10,489 nt of DNA from an uncultured Methylophilaceae bacterium (GCA_938084195.1 CALKDJ010000104.1:1-10489); one strand, 5' to 3'. Positions 1 through 8,217 are shown, numbered from the stretch's first letter. A program made the numbers and translations. Notes: generated by a model from the letters alone, not told the origin.

Positions 1-798
1 CTTGAAAGTAAAGACTATCGATTTCAATTTAATTTAGCTGAGGCAGAAATCAGAAGGTTAACTGTCAAATTAGAAAATCAAAATAAAATTTTAGAAAGAA
101 ATAAAACCCTTGTAGAACAAAATTTTATCTCACCCAACGCATTAGATAATATTTCTTCGGAAAAAAATGAGATGTTTGAAATGCTTGAAATTGCAAAAGC
201 AAATCGTGATATTGCCAAGTCAAATTTAGAAAAAACAAAAATTTATGCGCCTATCAATGGAAAAATACAAAAACAACTCCCATCGATTGGCGACTTTCTT
301 AAAATAGGTGATGGGGTCTACCAAATTATCAATAATAAAAAAGTAAGAGCTCACATACCTTATCCCGAACAACTTGCAAATAAAATTAAACCTGGAATGG
401 ATATTCAATTGTCTAGTGCAATCTCACAATCCACAATTACTTCGAAAATTGCTGAACTTAAACCAAGTATTAGTCAAGAGAGTAGAGCCATTGACGTCAT
501 TGCTAATATTTCTAATCTTCCTAATTGGCAACCAGGTTCAACAGTTAAAGGAACAATAATTTTTAGTTCCAAAAAAAATATTGGGGTACCTGAACAAAGC
601 ATTGTACAAAGACCAATAGGAAAAGTAGTCTACGTAGTCACAAATAAAAAAGTGAAGGCAAATGTTGTTGAAACTGGTATTACACAAAATGGTTTTGTCG
701 AAATTTTATCTGGAATTCAAGAAAATGAAACTATAGCTGTTGATGGTGCAGCTTTTTTAACTGATGATCTTTTCGTATCAATAAGTAATCCATCCTAA
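1..798 (+). CDS. RND efflux periplasmic adaptor subunit (membrane fusion protein), 5' end missing
   Basis: This is the C-terminal 265 residues of a periplasmic adaptor that links an inner-membrane RND pump to an outer-membrane channel. The frame is open from base 1, so the gene starts before the window and the first visible ATG (172) is internal. Visible residues 1 to about 80 are charged and rich in Glu, Lys, Asn and Leu, as expected for the second half of the alpha-helical hairpin. A lipoyl half-motif, KIYAPINGKI, follows at about 80-89. A beta-barrel segment runs to about 180 (it contains PGMDIQL and PGSTVKG), then a membrane-proximal domain with VPEQSIVQ and a final GAAFL segment. The stop lies one base before the ATG of the RND pump, so the two are co-transcribed and probably translationally coupled. 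The N-terminus (signal peptide or lipobox) cannot be seen, and the substrate is unknown. The family call is firm. Confidence 0.92.
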   Translation, partial: LESKDYRFQFNLAEAEIRRLTVKLENQNKILERNKTLVEQNFISPNALDNISSEKNEMFEMLEIAKANRDIAKSNLEKTKIYAPINGKIQKQLPSIGDFLKIGDGVYQIINNKKVRAHIPYPEQLANKIKPGMDIQLSSAISQSTITSKIAELKPSISQESRAIDVIANISNLPNWQPGSTVKGTIIFSSKKNIGVPEQSIVQRPIGKVVYVVTNKKVKANVVETGITQNGFVEILSGIQENETIAVDGAAFLTDDLFVSISNPS

Positions 799-799
799 T

Positions 800-3700
800 A
801 TGACTTTACCTGAAATATCTATTCGACGACATGTGCTGGCATGGATGATATCTGGTATTTTTGTTTTATTTGGAATTATCAGTGTTCAAAAAATTGGTTT
901 AGACCGATTTCCAATGATTGAATTTCCCATTTTATCAGTTACGACAACACTAGAGGGTGCTAATCCAGAAATCATTGATGCCAGTATTACAAACATTATT
1001 GAAGGCGCTGTAAATGCAACGACCGGAATAGAATCAATCAAATCATCATCATCTCCGGGTGTATCGGTTGTAACAATTACATTTAATTTAGATAAGGATA
1101 TTGAAGTCGCATTCAATGAAATTCAATCTAAAGTTGGTCAAGTTGCACGAAGATTACCAGATGATATTGTTCCCCCTGTGGTTAGAAAAGTCGAAACGAA
1201 TTCCAGACCTATAATGTGGCTCGGTTTTACTGGTGATAGGACAATTCAACAGCTTAATCTTTATGCAAGAAATATTTTAAAAAAACAACTAGAAACTATT
1301 GATGGTGTCGGAGAAGTTCGGTTAGGTGGTAGGCGGGATAGAACCATTCGAATTAATTTATTAATCGATAAAATGGCATCATTAAATATTACTGCAAATG
1401 ATGTTGTATCAGCCTTTAATAGGGAACATTTGCAGCTCCCAGGTGGATATCTTGTAAAAGATCAATCTGAAAAAATGTTCAAATTAGATCTTGAATACCA
1501 CAAAGTCAAAGAATTAAATCAACTTGTAATTGCCTACAGAAGCGATGGACCGGTGAAAATTAAGGATATTGCTCAAGTAGAAGATGGATTGGAGGACTTT
1601 AGAGAAACTGCAAGGTTTAATAGTAATCCCAGCGTTGGGCTAGGCATTGTAAAAGTGGCTAATTCTAACACCGTAGATATTATTAATAAAATTAAGTACA
1701 AGCTCGAAAATGACAGAAGGCCTAATCTTCCTCCAGGTGTAACCGTTAAAATTTCGACGGATGATTCAATTTTCATTAAATCAATGGTGAAGTCACTTCA
1801 AAATCACATACTGGAGGGGACTTTATTAGCTGCACTGGTTGTTCTTTTATTTCTCATGTCCCTAAGGTCGACATTTATCATTTCAGTTGCAATACCTATT
1901 TCTTTATTGGGTGCAATAGCAGTAATGTATTTCTTTGGCTTTACTTTTAATAGTATGACATTACTTGCTCTTATACTTCTTATTGGGGTCGTAGTAGATG
2001 ATGCCATAGTTGTTCTTGAAAATATATTTAGGCATAATCAACAATATAAAACCTCACCATTTGATTCTGCAATAAATGGGAGTAAAGAGGTTGTCTTTGC
2101 CATTTTAGCCTCAACACTTGCCTTAGTTTGTATTTTTGCACCAGTAATATATATGGATGGCATTATTGGAAGATTCTTTGAATCGTTTGCAGTGGTTGTT
2201 ACAGCCGGTATTTTAGTATCATTTTTGGTGTCACTAACACTTACCCCCATGCTGTGTTCAAAATTTTTAGTTAAAGAAACTGCAGTTAAAAATCTACCTA
2301 ACGATAAATCACAAGCAAATAAAATAAAAAAAGGGATGCAAACTTTTTTTGTCTCATTAGAAAAACTATATACAAAAATTTTAAGAAAAACTTTAAATAA
2401 TAGATGGAAAGTACTTTTTCTAAGTTTATTAGTTGTACTGTCTAGTAGTTATTTTTTCTCTGAGATTAATAAAGAATTAGTACCAGAAACTGATGAGAGC
2501 CGGTTTACTGTAAGGTTTAAAACACCACTTGGTTCTAATATGGATTACACGTATAAAAAACTTCTTGAAATTGAAGATAAAATTTATACCGAGAGAAATA
2601 ATATTGCTAGTGTTTTTTCATCTATTGGCCTAGGAAGTAGAGGTCAAGTCAATAGTGGTTACATTAGTGTTCGATTAATCGAAAAAGATAAACGAAAGAA
2701 TAGTCAGTCACAAATCATAAAGAATTTAAGGGAGGAATTTAATGGGCTTGCGGGAGTTAAAGCATTTCCTGCTGGTGTTTCAATTGTTGGTGGACTTAGA
2801 TCTGAAAAATTAAAATTTTCTGTTATAGGTCCCAGTATTGAAAAAGTTTCTGAATACAGTAACGAACTTCAAAATAGGCTTGCTCAAATTCCGGATATTG
2901 GAAAAATAGATCTTGACCTTCAACTAAATCTCCCCCAACTTATTTTGAATATTGATCGAGATAAAGCAACGAGCCTAGGTATTTCTGCAAGAAATATTGC
3001 TGAGTCTATTTCTGTTTTAAGTAACGGATTAGATGTGGCAAGGTTTAATGATTTTCCGGGTGATGGACAAAGATATGAAATTAGACTTAAAGCCAAAAAG
3101 AATACCTTTAAGGATGCCCAAAACTTAAATAAAATATATCTTAGGAGTAAAAATGGTGAGTTGGTAAGGCTCGATACCATTGCTCAATTTGATGAAGTTT
3201 TGGGACCTGCAGTCATTGGCCGTGAAAGTCTCCAATACTCAGCTAATTTTTATACTGACCCCACTATGCCTCTAGGGGAAGCTATTGGATATGTAAACTC
3301 AATTAGTTCAGAGATACTTCCAACGAATTTTAAAATTAAACTTGATGGGCAAGCAAAGGAATTCGCTAAAACAACTCAAAATGTCCTATTTGTTTTTATG
3401 CTCGCAACACTCCTTCTATATATGGTTTTAGCGAGTCTTTTTAATTCTTTTTTTCAACCTATAATTGTTATGTTAGCGCAACCTTTAGCTGTTGTAGGGG
3501 GTATTGCTCTATTATGGTTAACTGGTAAAAGTTTAAATATTTACTCTATGATTGGCTTAGTTTTATTGATAGGCTTGGTGGCAAAAAATTCGATTTTACT
3601 TATTGACTTAACTAATCAGTTACGGGCAAAAGGTAAGGAGACTAATGCAGCTTTACTTGAGGCTTGCCCAGTTAGATTAAGACCTGTTTTGATGACTTCT

Positions 3701-3874
3701 ATAACTCTAATCTTAGCATTGTTACCTGCAGCTTTAGGATTGGGTGCTGGATCTGAGGAGAATGGTCCGCTCGCTATTGCAGTCATTGGAGGGATGATAT
3801 CCTCAACATTGCTAACACTTATTGTTATACCTGCTGCTTTCTCGCTATCAGTTCGCTTTATTGAAAAAAAATAA
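800..3874 (+). CDS. RND-family efflux pump, inner-membrane permease subunit (AcrB/HAE1-like)
   Basis: This is a proton-driven resistance-nodulation-division pump of 1024 aa, close to the usual length of about 1030-1050. Hydrophobic segments fit the 12-helix plan: TM1 about 12-30, TM2-6 about 338-486, TM7 about 536-554, TM8-12 about 861-1015. Large periplasmic loops lie at about 31-337 and 555-860. The proton relay is complete: Asp400-Asp401 in TM4 (GVVVDDAIVVLEN), Lys929 in TM10 (GLVAKNSILL), Arg959 and Thr966 in TM11 (VRLRPVLMTS). These align with AcrB Asp407/408, Lys940, Arg971 and Thr978, so the pump should be active. ATG at 800 follows the adaptor stop by one base and has no clear Shine-Dalgarno, which suggests coupling. 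No outer-membrane channel gene is seen in the window. The substrate cannot be deduced. The gene ends 2 bp from the convergent symporter gene. Confidence 0.95.
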   Translation: MTLPEISIRRHVLAWMISGIFVLFGIISVQKIGLDRFPMIEFPILSVTTTLEGANPEIIDASITNIIEGAVNATTGIESIKSSSSPGVSVVTITFNLDKDIEVAFNEIQSKVGQVARRLPDDIVPPVVRKVETNSRPIMWLGFTGDRTIQQLNLYARNILKKQLETIDGVGEVRLGGRRDRTIRINLLIDKMASLNITANDVVSAFNREHLQLPGGYLVKDQSEKMFKLDLEYHKVKELNQLVIAYRSDGPVKIKDIAQVEDGLEDFRETARFNSNPSVGLGIVKVANSNTVDIINKIKYKLENDRRPNLPPGVTVKISTDDSIFIKSMVKSLQNHILEGTLLAALVVLLFLMSLRSTFIISVAIPISLLGAIAVMYFFGFTFNSMTLLALILLIGVVVDDAIVVLENIFRHNQQYKTSPFDSAINGSKEVVFAILASTLALVCIFAPVIYMDGIIGRFFESFAVVVTAGILVSFLVSLTLTPMLCSKFLVKETAVKNLPNDKSQANKIKKGMQTFFVSLEKLYTKILRKTLNNRWKVLFLSLLVVLSSSYFFSEINKELVPETDESRFTVRFKTPLGSNMDYTYKKLLEIEDKIYTERNNIASVFSSIGLGSRGQVNSGYISVRLIEKDKRKNSQSQIIKNLREEFNGLAGVKAFPAGVSIVGGLRSEKLKFSVIGPSIEKVSEYSNELQNRLAQIPDIGKIDLDLQLNLPQLILNIDRDKATSLGISARNIAESISVLSNGLDVARFNDFPGDGQRYEIRLKAKKNTFKDAQNLNKIYLRSKNGELVRLDTIAQFDEVLGPAVIGRESLQYSANFYTDPTMPLGEAIGYVNSISSEILPTNFKIKLDGQAKEFAKTTQNVLFVFMLATLLLYMVLASLFNSFFQPIIVMLAQPLAVVGGIALLWLTGKSLNIYSMIGLVLLIGLVAKNSILLIDLTNQLRAKGKETNAALLEACPVRLRPVLMTSITLILALLPAALGLGAGSEENGPLAIAVIGGMISSTLLTLIVIPAAFSLSVRFIEKK

Positions 3875-3876
3875 AA

Positions 3877-5097
3877 TCATAACTTAGAGATTTTTTGCAC
3901 AATAAGTGCGCCCGTCAAATCTCCTTCCACATTTATTGTTGTCCTAAAGGTATCTAATAATCTATCCATTGGGAGTAATAATGCAAGTGCTTCTAAAGGG
4001 AGTCCTAAGACTTGTAAAACCATTGCCATAGTAACCATTCCAGCACTTGGAATTCCTGGGGCTCCAATAGAGGCAACCATAGCTATAAAGAATAAAATCA
4101 ACTGTTGAGATAGTGCCAGATCAATGCCCACTAAATTAGCAATAAAAAGTGCTGCAGCTGCCTCATATAGAGCTGTACCATCCATATTAATAGTTGCCCC
4201 CAGAGGTAATACAAAATTCGAAACACTTTTAGGGACCTTAAAATTATCATTAGCAACACTTAAAGTCAGAGGAAGTGTTGCGGCACTGGAGCTTGTTGCA
4301 AATGCACTAATAAATGCTGGTTTACCATTTTTCCATAATTGTAATGGAGTAATTTTGGTAAAAAAGTAAAGTAAGCTTGGTATGACAATAATGCCATGAA
4401 TAAATATAATACCTATAACGGTAAAAACGAAAATACTTAATTGTGAAAATAGCTCAGCAGATTGACTTTCAATCATGGTTGATAATAAGGCAAAAATTCC
4501 AACTGGGGCAAATACCATAATCCAATGCACAATTTTTAGCATTACTTCGTAAAGACTATCAAATACTTTTTTAGCAGCCAAACTTTTCTGACCCAAGCTA
4601 TTAAGACTTACCCCTATCAAAATTGAAAATATAATAAGGGGTAAAATATTCCCTGATGAAAGTGATTGAAAAGGGTTAGCAAATAATCCTAAAATAAATT
4701 GGCTCAAAAAATCTTTAAGAGACATCGTATTTTTAATCACTTCAGGAGTAGATGGCCAAGACTCAATGACCATACCAACTCCAGGATTCACCAAATTCAT
4801 AACCAGAAGGGCTATACAAATTGCTATTGCCATAGTGCTAAAAAAATAAATTAGCGTAAATTTCCATACATTACTTGATTTCTTATTACCTCCTAAATTC
4901 GATACACCAACAATAATAGAAAAAAATACGAGAGGGACTAATATCATCTTCAATGACTTGATAAATAATTGTCCAAGTAAATTACATAATTCTAATAGAG
5001 GTTCATAGAGGAGCCAATTTGGATAAATTTTTAAAATAAAACCTAGTAAAACTCCCATTAGCGCACCGATTAAAATATTTCTATTAATATTATTCAT
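3877..5097 (-). CDS. Dicarboxylate/amino acid:cation symporter (DAACS/GltP family, probably glutamate/aspartate)
   Basis: This is an inner-membrane secondary transporter of 406 aa with the elevator-type GltPh/EAAT fold. All core motifs are visible: the serine-rich HP1 tip TSSSAATLPLTLS (268-280), the TM7 motif NMDGT (304-308), the HP2 loop GAPGIPSAG (346-353), and the TM8 binding helix. TM8 carries Asp378, Asp382, Arg385, Thr386 and Asn389, matching GltPh D390, D394, R397, T398 and N401. The retained Arg is the residue that binds the side-chain carboxylate, so an acidic substrate (Glu, Asp or a similar dicarboxylate) is favoured over neutral amino acids. The TM8 helix does not match the DctA type. 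The ATG overlaps the stop of the upstream methyltransferase gene by one base (TAATG), with a GAGAG purine run about 7 bases before it, so the gene is probably translated by coupling as the last gene of the purM run. The coupling cation and exact substrate are not certain. Confidence 0.93.
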   Translation of the reverse strand: MNNINRNILIGALMGVLLGFILKIYPNWLLYEPLLELCNLLGQLFIKSLKMILVPLVFFSIIVGVSNLGGNKKSSNVWKFTLIYFFSTMAIAICIALLVMNLVNPGVGMVIESWPSTPEVIKNTMSLKDFLSQFILGLFANPFQSLSSGNILPLIIFSILIGVSLNSLGQKSLAAKKVFDSLYEVMLKIVHWIMVFAPVGIFALLSTMIESQSAELFSQLSIFVFTVIGIIFIHGIIVIPSLLYFFTKITPLQLWKNGKPAFISAFATSSSAATLPLTLSVANDNFKVPKSVSNFVLPLGATINMDGTALYEAAAALFIANLVGIDLALSQQLILFFIAMVASIGAPGIPSAGMVTMAMVLQVLGLPLEALALLLPMDRLLDTFRTTINVEGDLTGALIVQKISKL

Positions 5098-6362
5098 TAA
5101 TCCACTCTCTCCATCAGGGCACCAAAAAAACTATCCGTTTGATGTTGATTTGTTGTTAATTTTAAAAAGTCATTATTCCCTAAATCTATGCCATATTTTT
5201 TCATAATATTATGCTGAGGTATTATTTTAAAATTTTTGTTACTGGCTAAAAAGGAAGCTACAATTTTCTCATTTTCATCTTCTAACATGCTACATGTTGC
5301 ATACACTAAATAGGCACCTTTTTTACACAATTTTGATGCAGCTAACAAAATTGATAATTGCTTTATAACCATTTCATTTAAAGCATTTTCTGTTTGCCTC
5401 CATTTCAAATCTGGATTTCTTCTTAAAGTGCCTAATCCCGTGCATGGCGCATCCACTAGAACTCTGTCAAATTTATTTCTTAGTCTTTTAACCTTTAAAT
5501 CATTCTCATTATGAATTCTTTGCATAGATATATTAGATGCACCAGATCTTTTAAGTCTTTGCTTTAAATTGGCTAATCTTCTATCAGAAATATCAAAAGC
5601 ATATATTCTTCCTGTATTTTTCATCATTGCTGATAAACCAAGTGTTTTCCCCCCAGCTCCTGCACAAAAATCAGCAACCATATTTCCTCTTTTCACATTA
5701 AGTAAATACGTAAGTAATTGGCTTCCTTCTTCCTGAACTTCTATAGTCCCATTTAGAAATAATTTATGTTTTTGGATTGCAGTTCCTCTAGGCAAGGATA
5801 TACCTATCTTTGATAATTTGGTTTCAACAATTTTATCTTTAGAAAAATTAAACGATTTTTTTAGTTCTTCAACTACCTCTTTAACAGATATATTATTTAA
5901 AGTATTTACTCTAATATTTAGTGAGGCTGGATTTAATAAGGAGGAACCAAGCTTAATAGCTTCCTCCTCCCCATAAGAAGCAATAAATTTCTCCCAAATC
6001 CATTCAGGAAGACTAAGCTTTGTAGGCCATGAATCAATTTGTGTTTTATTTTTTTTCTTGTCTATAAGCCATTCAATTTCGTGCTCTTCAGCAAACAAAC
6101 TTAAATCCTTTATACTTCGTCCTTGAATCACTAAAAAATAAATTAGGATAGCTTTATTAAGATTCTTACTGCCGACAATTTCTTCAAGTAATTTTCTATT
6201 TCTTATTATGCCGTAGTATAGCTCGGCAATGTCTGACCTATCATGACTTCCTAAATGACGATTTTTTTTAAAAAAATTGCTTAATTGAATATCTGCAGGA
6301 AGATTTCTTGTAAAACTTTCCTCTAAAATTTCTATGGTAGCTTTAATTAATAACTTATGCAT
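5097..6362 (-). CDS. RsmB/NOP-family class I SAM-dependent RNA (cytosine-5)-methyltransferase
   Basis: This is a 421-aa RNA m5C methyltransferase. Positions count from the ATG at 6362; a TTG two codons upstream (6368) is the alternative start. Residues 1 to about 110 form a short helical N-terminal part that does not resemble the full NusB-like domain of E. coli RsmB. A PUA/ferredoxin-like linker with NPASLNIRVNTL (144-155) and the VQEEGSQL segment (about 209-216) lead into the Rossmann domain. SAM motif I is DFCAGAGGKT (231-240), where canonical RsmB has AAPGG. Motif IV is DAPCTGLGTLRRNPDLKW (304-321, Cys307). Motif VI is YATCSMLEDENE (354-365), with catalytic Cys357. Both cysteines of the m5C mechanism are present. 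The likely target is rRNA, but the exact cytosine cannot be told, so no symbol is given. It lies 31 bases after the DUF3108 gene and overlaps the symporter start by one base. Confidence 0.88.
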   Translation of the reverse strand: MHKLLIKATIEILEESFTRNLPADIQLSNFFKKNRHLGSHDRSDIAELYYGIIRNRKLLEEIVGSKNLNKAILIYFLVIQGRSIKDLSLFAEEHEIEWLIDKKKNKTQIDSWPTKLSLPEWIWEKFIASYGEEEAIKLGSSLLNPASLNIRVNTLNNISVKEVVEELKKSFNFSKDKIVETKLSKIGISLPRGTAIQKHKLFLNGTIEVQEEGSQLLTYLLNVKRGNMVADFCAGAGGKTLGLSAMMKNTGRIYAFDISDRRLANLKQRLKRSGASNISMQRIHNENDLKVKRLRNKFDRVLVDAPCTGLGTLRRNPDLKWRQTENALNEMVIKQLSILLAASKLCKKGAYLVYATCSMLEDENEKIVASFLASNKNFKIIPQHNIMKKYGIDLGNNDFLKLTTNQHQTDSFFGALMERVD

Positions 6363-6393
6363 TGGCAATCTTTATGAAAAAATTAACTTAAAT

Positions 6394-7107
6394 TTATATG
6401 GGTAAATTAGTGCTTACTAGTTCTTGATTGACGATAAAACCCAAATCGGTGGGAATTGTTAATTTAACAGGTACACGATAATTATTTTTTGAAATCCACA
6501 CTTGATGGGTAGAGTTTTCACGGCCAATAATTTCACCTTCGTATAATTCAGTCTCAATAATTCTTTGATCAATCTCTATGGATATATCTTTTATTTTTTT
6601 ATATGAATAAGTTCTTGTTTTCTTTCCTTGAAAAACTTCAAAATTATAAGATGTCTTCATTGTGTGTATAAAATTAAATTGCATTAAAAATACAGCCACA
6701 TCTAAAGTTCCATCCAAGAGTTCTTTTTCAATATTTCTTCCCTTATAAATCGATTTTATAAGTTTTTTATCATAAAAAAATTCGGAGGTAATATTCTTTT
6801 TTGGGCGTTTACTATTTCTATGTTCAAATTTGAGAGGGTAAAATCGATGATTTTTTATCTCTCCCTCACTTATGAGTTTTCGATCACCCATCAGACTTAA
6901 AATGCCTTGTCCTTTAACCAAAACATTTAATTTATAGTTATTTTTTGATTGACTATAAGCAACATCCACTTTCCCAAGCTTGGATGAGGTTTGATTCAAT
7001 GCATAAACCATAGAAAATTTCTCTGGGAAATCTTTTGCCAACGCATTTAAACTTAACGTTAAAATACTTAATATAAAGAGATTATGTAATTTTAACTTGA
7101 TGCTCAT
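6394..7107 (-). CDS. DUF3108 domain-containing exported protein
   Basis: This is a 237-aa protein of unknown molecular function, predicted to be periplasmic. The start chosen is the ATG at 7107. It gives a classic signal peptide: a Lys-rich n-region, a hydrophobic core [12 protein letters not shown] and an ALA-K cleavage site near residue 25. It is preceded by GGA five bases before the ATG. An in-frame ATG at 7152 would add 15 polar, charged residues in front of the signal peptide and overlap purM by 71 bases, so it is unlikely. The mature part is beta-rich and follows the DUF3108 pattern: an early [15 protein letters not shown] stretch, [13 protein letters not shown], a FYPLKF segment and a late [11 protein letters not shown] strand. 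The gene overlaps the 3' end of purM by 26 bases and precedes the methyltransferase. In betaproteobacteria, to my recollection, this protein often sits beside the RsmB/NOP enzyme and a pur gene. A cell-envelope role is only a guess. Confidence 0.8.
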   Translation of the reverse strand: MSIKLKLHNLFILSILTLSLNALAKDFPEKFSMVYALNQTSSKLGKVDVAYSQSKNNYKLNVLVKGQGILSLMGDRKLISEGEIKNHRFYPLKFEHRNSKRPKKNITSEFFYDKKLIKSIYKGRNIEKELLDGTLDVAVFLMQFNFIHTMKTSYNFEVFQGKKTRTYSYKKIKDISIEIDQRIIETELYEGEIIGRENSTHQVWISKNNYRVPVKLTIPTDLGFIVNQELVSTNLPI

Positions 7108-8128
7108 CTTTGTCCGATTGCTCAATTCTTCCAATAACATGAACCTCTTCACCCAATTCTCTCAAAAGATTACTTGCCTCTTGAGCATCTTTTTCATCTA
7201 CTATGATTGCCATCCCAATACCACAATTAAAAGTCTTATAAAGTTCAGTATCATCTAAATTTGCCTCATCCTTAAGCCATTGAAATAAATGAGGTAATTC
7301 CCATGATTTTTTATTAATTTTTGCGGACAAATGAATAGGCAATACTCTTGGTAGATTTTCCATTATTCCACCTCCTGTAATATGAGCCATTGCATTAACG
7401 TTAACTTTTTCGATCAAAGATAATATTGATTTCACATAAATTTTTGTCGGTTTCATTAAAACGTCAGATAATTTTTCACCATAAAAATCTTTATTTAAAT
7501 CAACTTTACTATGGGAAATAATTTTTCTTATTAATGAATATCCATTTGAATGTGCCCCTGAGGATGTTAAGCCAAGGACTAGATTACCCTCTTTTACTTT
7601 TGATCCGTTAATTATTCTATTTTTTTCAACCGCACCAACACAAAAACCTGCTAAATCATATTCTCCATCATCATACATTCCAGGCATTTCTGCGGTTTCC
7701 CCGCCAACCAAAGAACAATTTGCAAGTAAGCAACCAGCTGCAATTCCTTTAATAATTATTGTGGCTGTATCGACCTCCAACTTACCACAAGCATAATAAT
7801 CTAAAAAGAAAAGTGGTTCAGCCCCTTGAACTAGAATATCATTTACACACATGGCAACTAGATCTTGCCCAATAGTCTCGTGCTTGTTTAAATCAAATGC
7901 GAGCTTGAGTTTTGTACCAACACCATCGGTACCAGATACTAAAACGGGTTTATTAAATTTTTCAGGAATCTCAAACAAAGAACCAAAACCACCTAAACCA
8001 CCGATAGACTCTTTACGTTTAGTTTGATTGGCAAAGGGTTTAATCCTATTGATTAATTGTTCACCAGCTTCAATATCAACACCTGCATCTTTATAGGAAA
8101 TCGTTTTATTTTTAGTATCTTTAGGCAA
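7082..8128 (-). CDS. purM: Phosphoribosylformylglycinamidine cyclo-ligase (AIR synthetase)
   Basis: This cytosolic enzyme of de novo purine synthesis closes formylglycinamidine ribonucleotide (FGAM) to aminoimidazole ribonucleotide (AIR) using ATP. The 348-aa length matches the family (about 345-350). Motifs run in the expected order: [12 protein letters not shown] (11-22), [12 protein letters not shown] (66-77), [11 protein letters not shown] (87-97) with the metal/nucleotide-site Asp, GGETAEMPG (142-150), [11 protein letters not shown] (189-199), HITGGG (249-254) and FNCGIGM (300-306). The start is a TTG at 8128. An in-frame TAA lies just upstream and the next in-frame ATG is far inside the protein, while AGAGGA sits 8 bases before the TTG. 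The first residues [16 protein letters not shown] fit the family. It is the first gene of the minus-strand run and is divergent from hda. Identification is very firm. Confidence 0.97.
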   Translation of the reverse strand: MPKDTKNKTISYKDAGVDIEAGEQLINRIKPFANQTKRKESIGGLGGFGSLFEIPEKFNKPVLVSGTDGVGTKLKLAFDLNKHETIGQDLVAMCVNDILVQGAEPLFFLDYYACGKLEVDTATIIIKGIAAGCLLANCSLVGGETAEMPGMYDDGEYDLAGFCVGAVEKNRIINGSKVKEGNLVLGLTSSGAHSNGYSLIRKIISHSKVDLNKDFYGEKLSDVLMKPTKIYVKSILSLIEKVNVNAMAHITGGGIMENLPRVLPIHLSAKINKKSWELPHLFQWLKDEANLDDTELYKTFNCGIGMAIIVDEKDAQEASNLLRELGEEVHVIGRIEQSDKDEHQVKIT

Positions 8129-8136
8129 GTATTATT

Positions 8137-8142
8137 TCCTCT
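8137..8142 (-). promoter_or_regulatory. Shine-Dalgarno of purM that fixes a TTG start
   Basis: The minus strand reads AGAGGA here, 8 bases before the TTG at 8126-8128. It is the strongest ribosome binding site I found in the window. It supports initiation at the non-ATG codon, since an in-frame stop lies directly upstream and no nearby ATG is in frame. Confidence 0.75.
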
Positions 8143-8166
8143 TATTAAATTGATAGCTCTGCATAT

Positions 8167-8196
8167 AGTATAATTTTAACTGATATTACTGCTGAA
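8167..8196 (-). promoter_or_regulatory. Candidate sigma-70 promoter for the purM run
   Basis: On the minus strand a TATACT -10 hexamer (8167-8172, 5/6 to consensus) lies 18 bases from a weak TTCAGC -35 (8191-8196, 3/6). Transcription would begin near 8160, giving a leader of about 30 bases that contains the purM Shine-Dalgarno. This is by-eye matching in AT-rich DNA, so support comes mainly from position: it is the only spacer upstream of the run. Confidence 0.4.
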
Positions 8197-8204
8197 TTTA
8201 TACT
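8176..8204 (+). promoter_or_regulatory. Candidate sigma-70 promoter for hda
   Basis: TTAACT (8176-8181, 4/6) and TATACT (8199-8204, 5/6) are separated by exactly 17 bases. A start near 8211 would leave only about 7 bases before the hda ATG. A perfect TATAAT also occurs at 8169-8174, but its best upstream partner (TTGATA at 8150-8155) is only 13 bases away, so it is less likely unless extended by other contacts. This is a by-eye call. Confidence 0.35.
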
Positions 8205-8217
8205 TTCTACATTCATT

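Noticed and set aside
886..3180. Several minus-strand open frames of 67-86 codons inside the RND pump gene
   Set aside because: All lie opposite a clearly conserved 1024-aa gene, lack ribosome binding sites and resemble nothing known.
3897..3909. GCAC-AATAA-GTGC hairpin beside a T6 run near the end of the symporter gene
   Set aside because: The stem is only 4 bp and the T-run precedes rather than follows it on the plus strand, while on the minus strand A residues follow it; not a terminator in either direction.
4124..4369. Open plus-strand frame of 81 codons opposite the symporter gene
   Set aside because: It mirrors the conserved HP1/TM7 coding region on the other strand; there is no start signal and no recognisable protein.
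6363..6368. TTG start two codons upstream of the methyltransferase ATG
   Set aside because: The ATG at 6360-6362 is close by and gives a normal start; the TTG has no better ribosome binding site. It cannot be fully excluded, but changes only two residues.
7108..7152. N-terminal extension of the DUF3108 protein from an ATG at 7152
   Set aside because: The added 15 residues are polar and charged and would precede a well-formed signal peptide; the ATG at 7107 has a better upstream sequence and a smaller overlap with purM.
8150..8174. TTGATA (8150-8155) with the perfect TATAAT (8169-8174) as an hda promoter
   Set aside because: The spacing is only 13 bp, too short for a normal sigma-70 promoter; the 17-bp pair at 8176-8204 is preferred.
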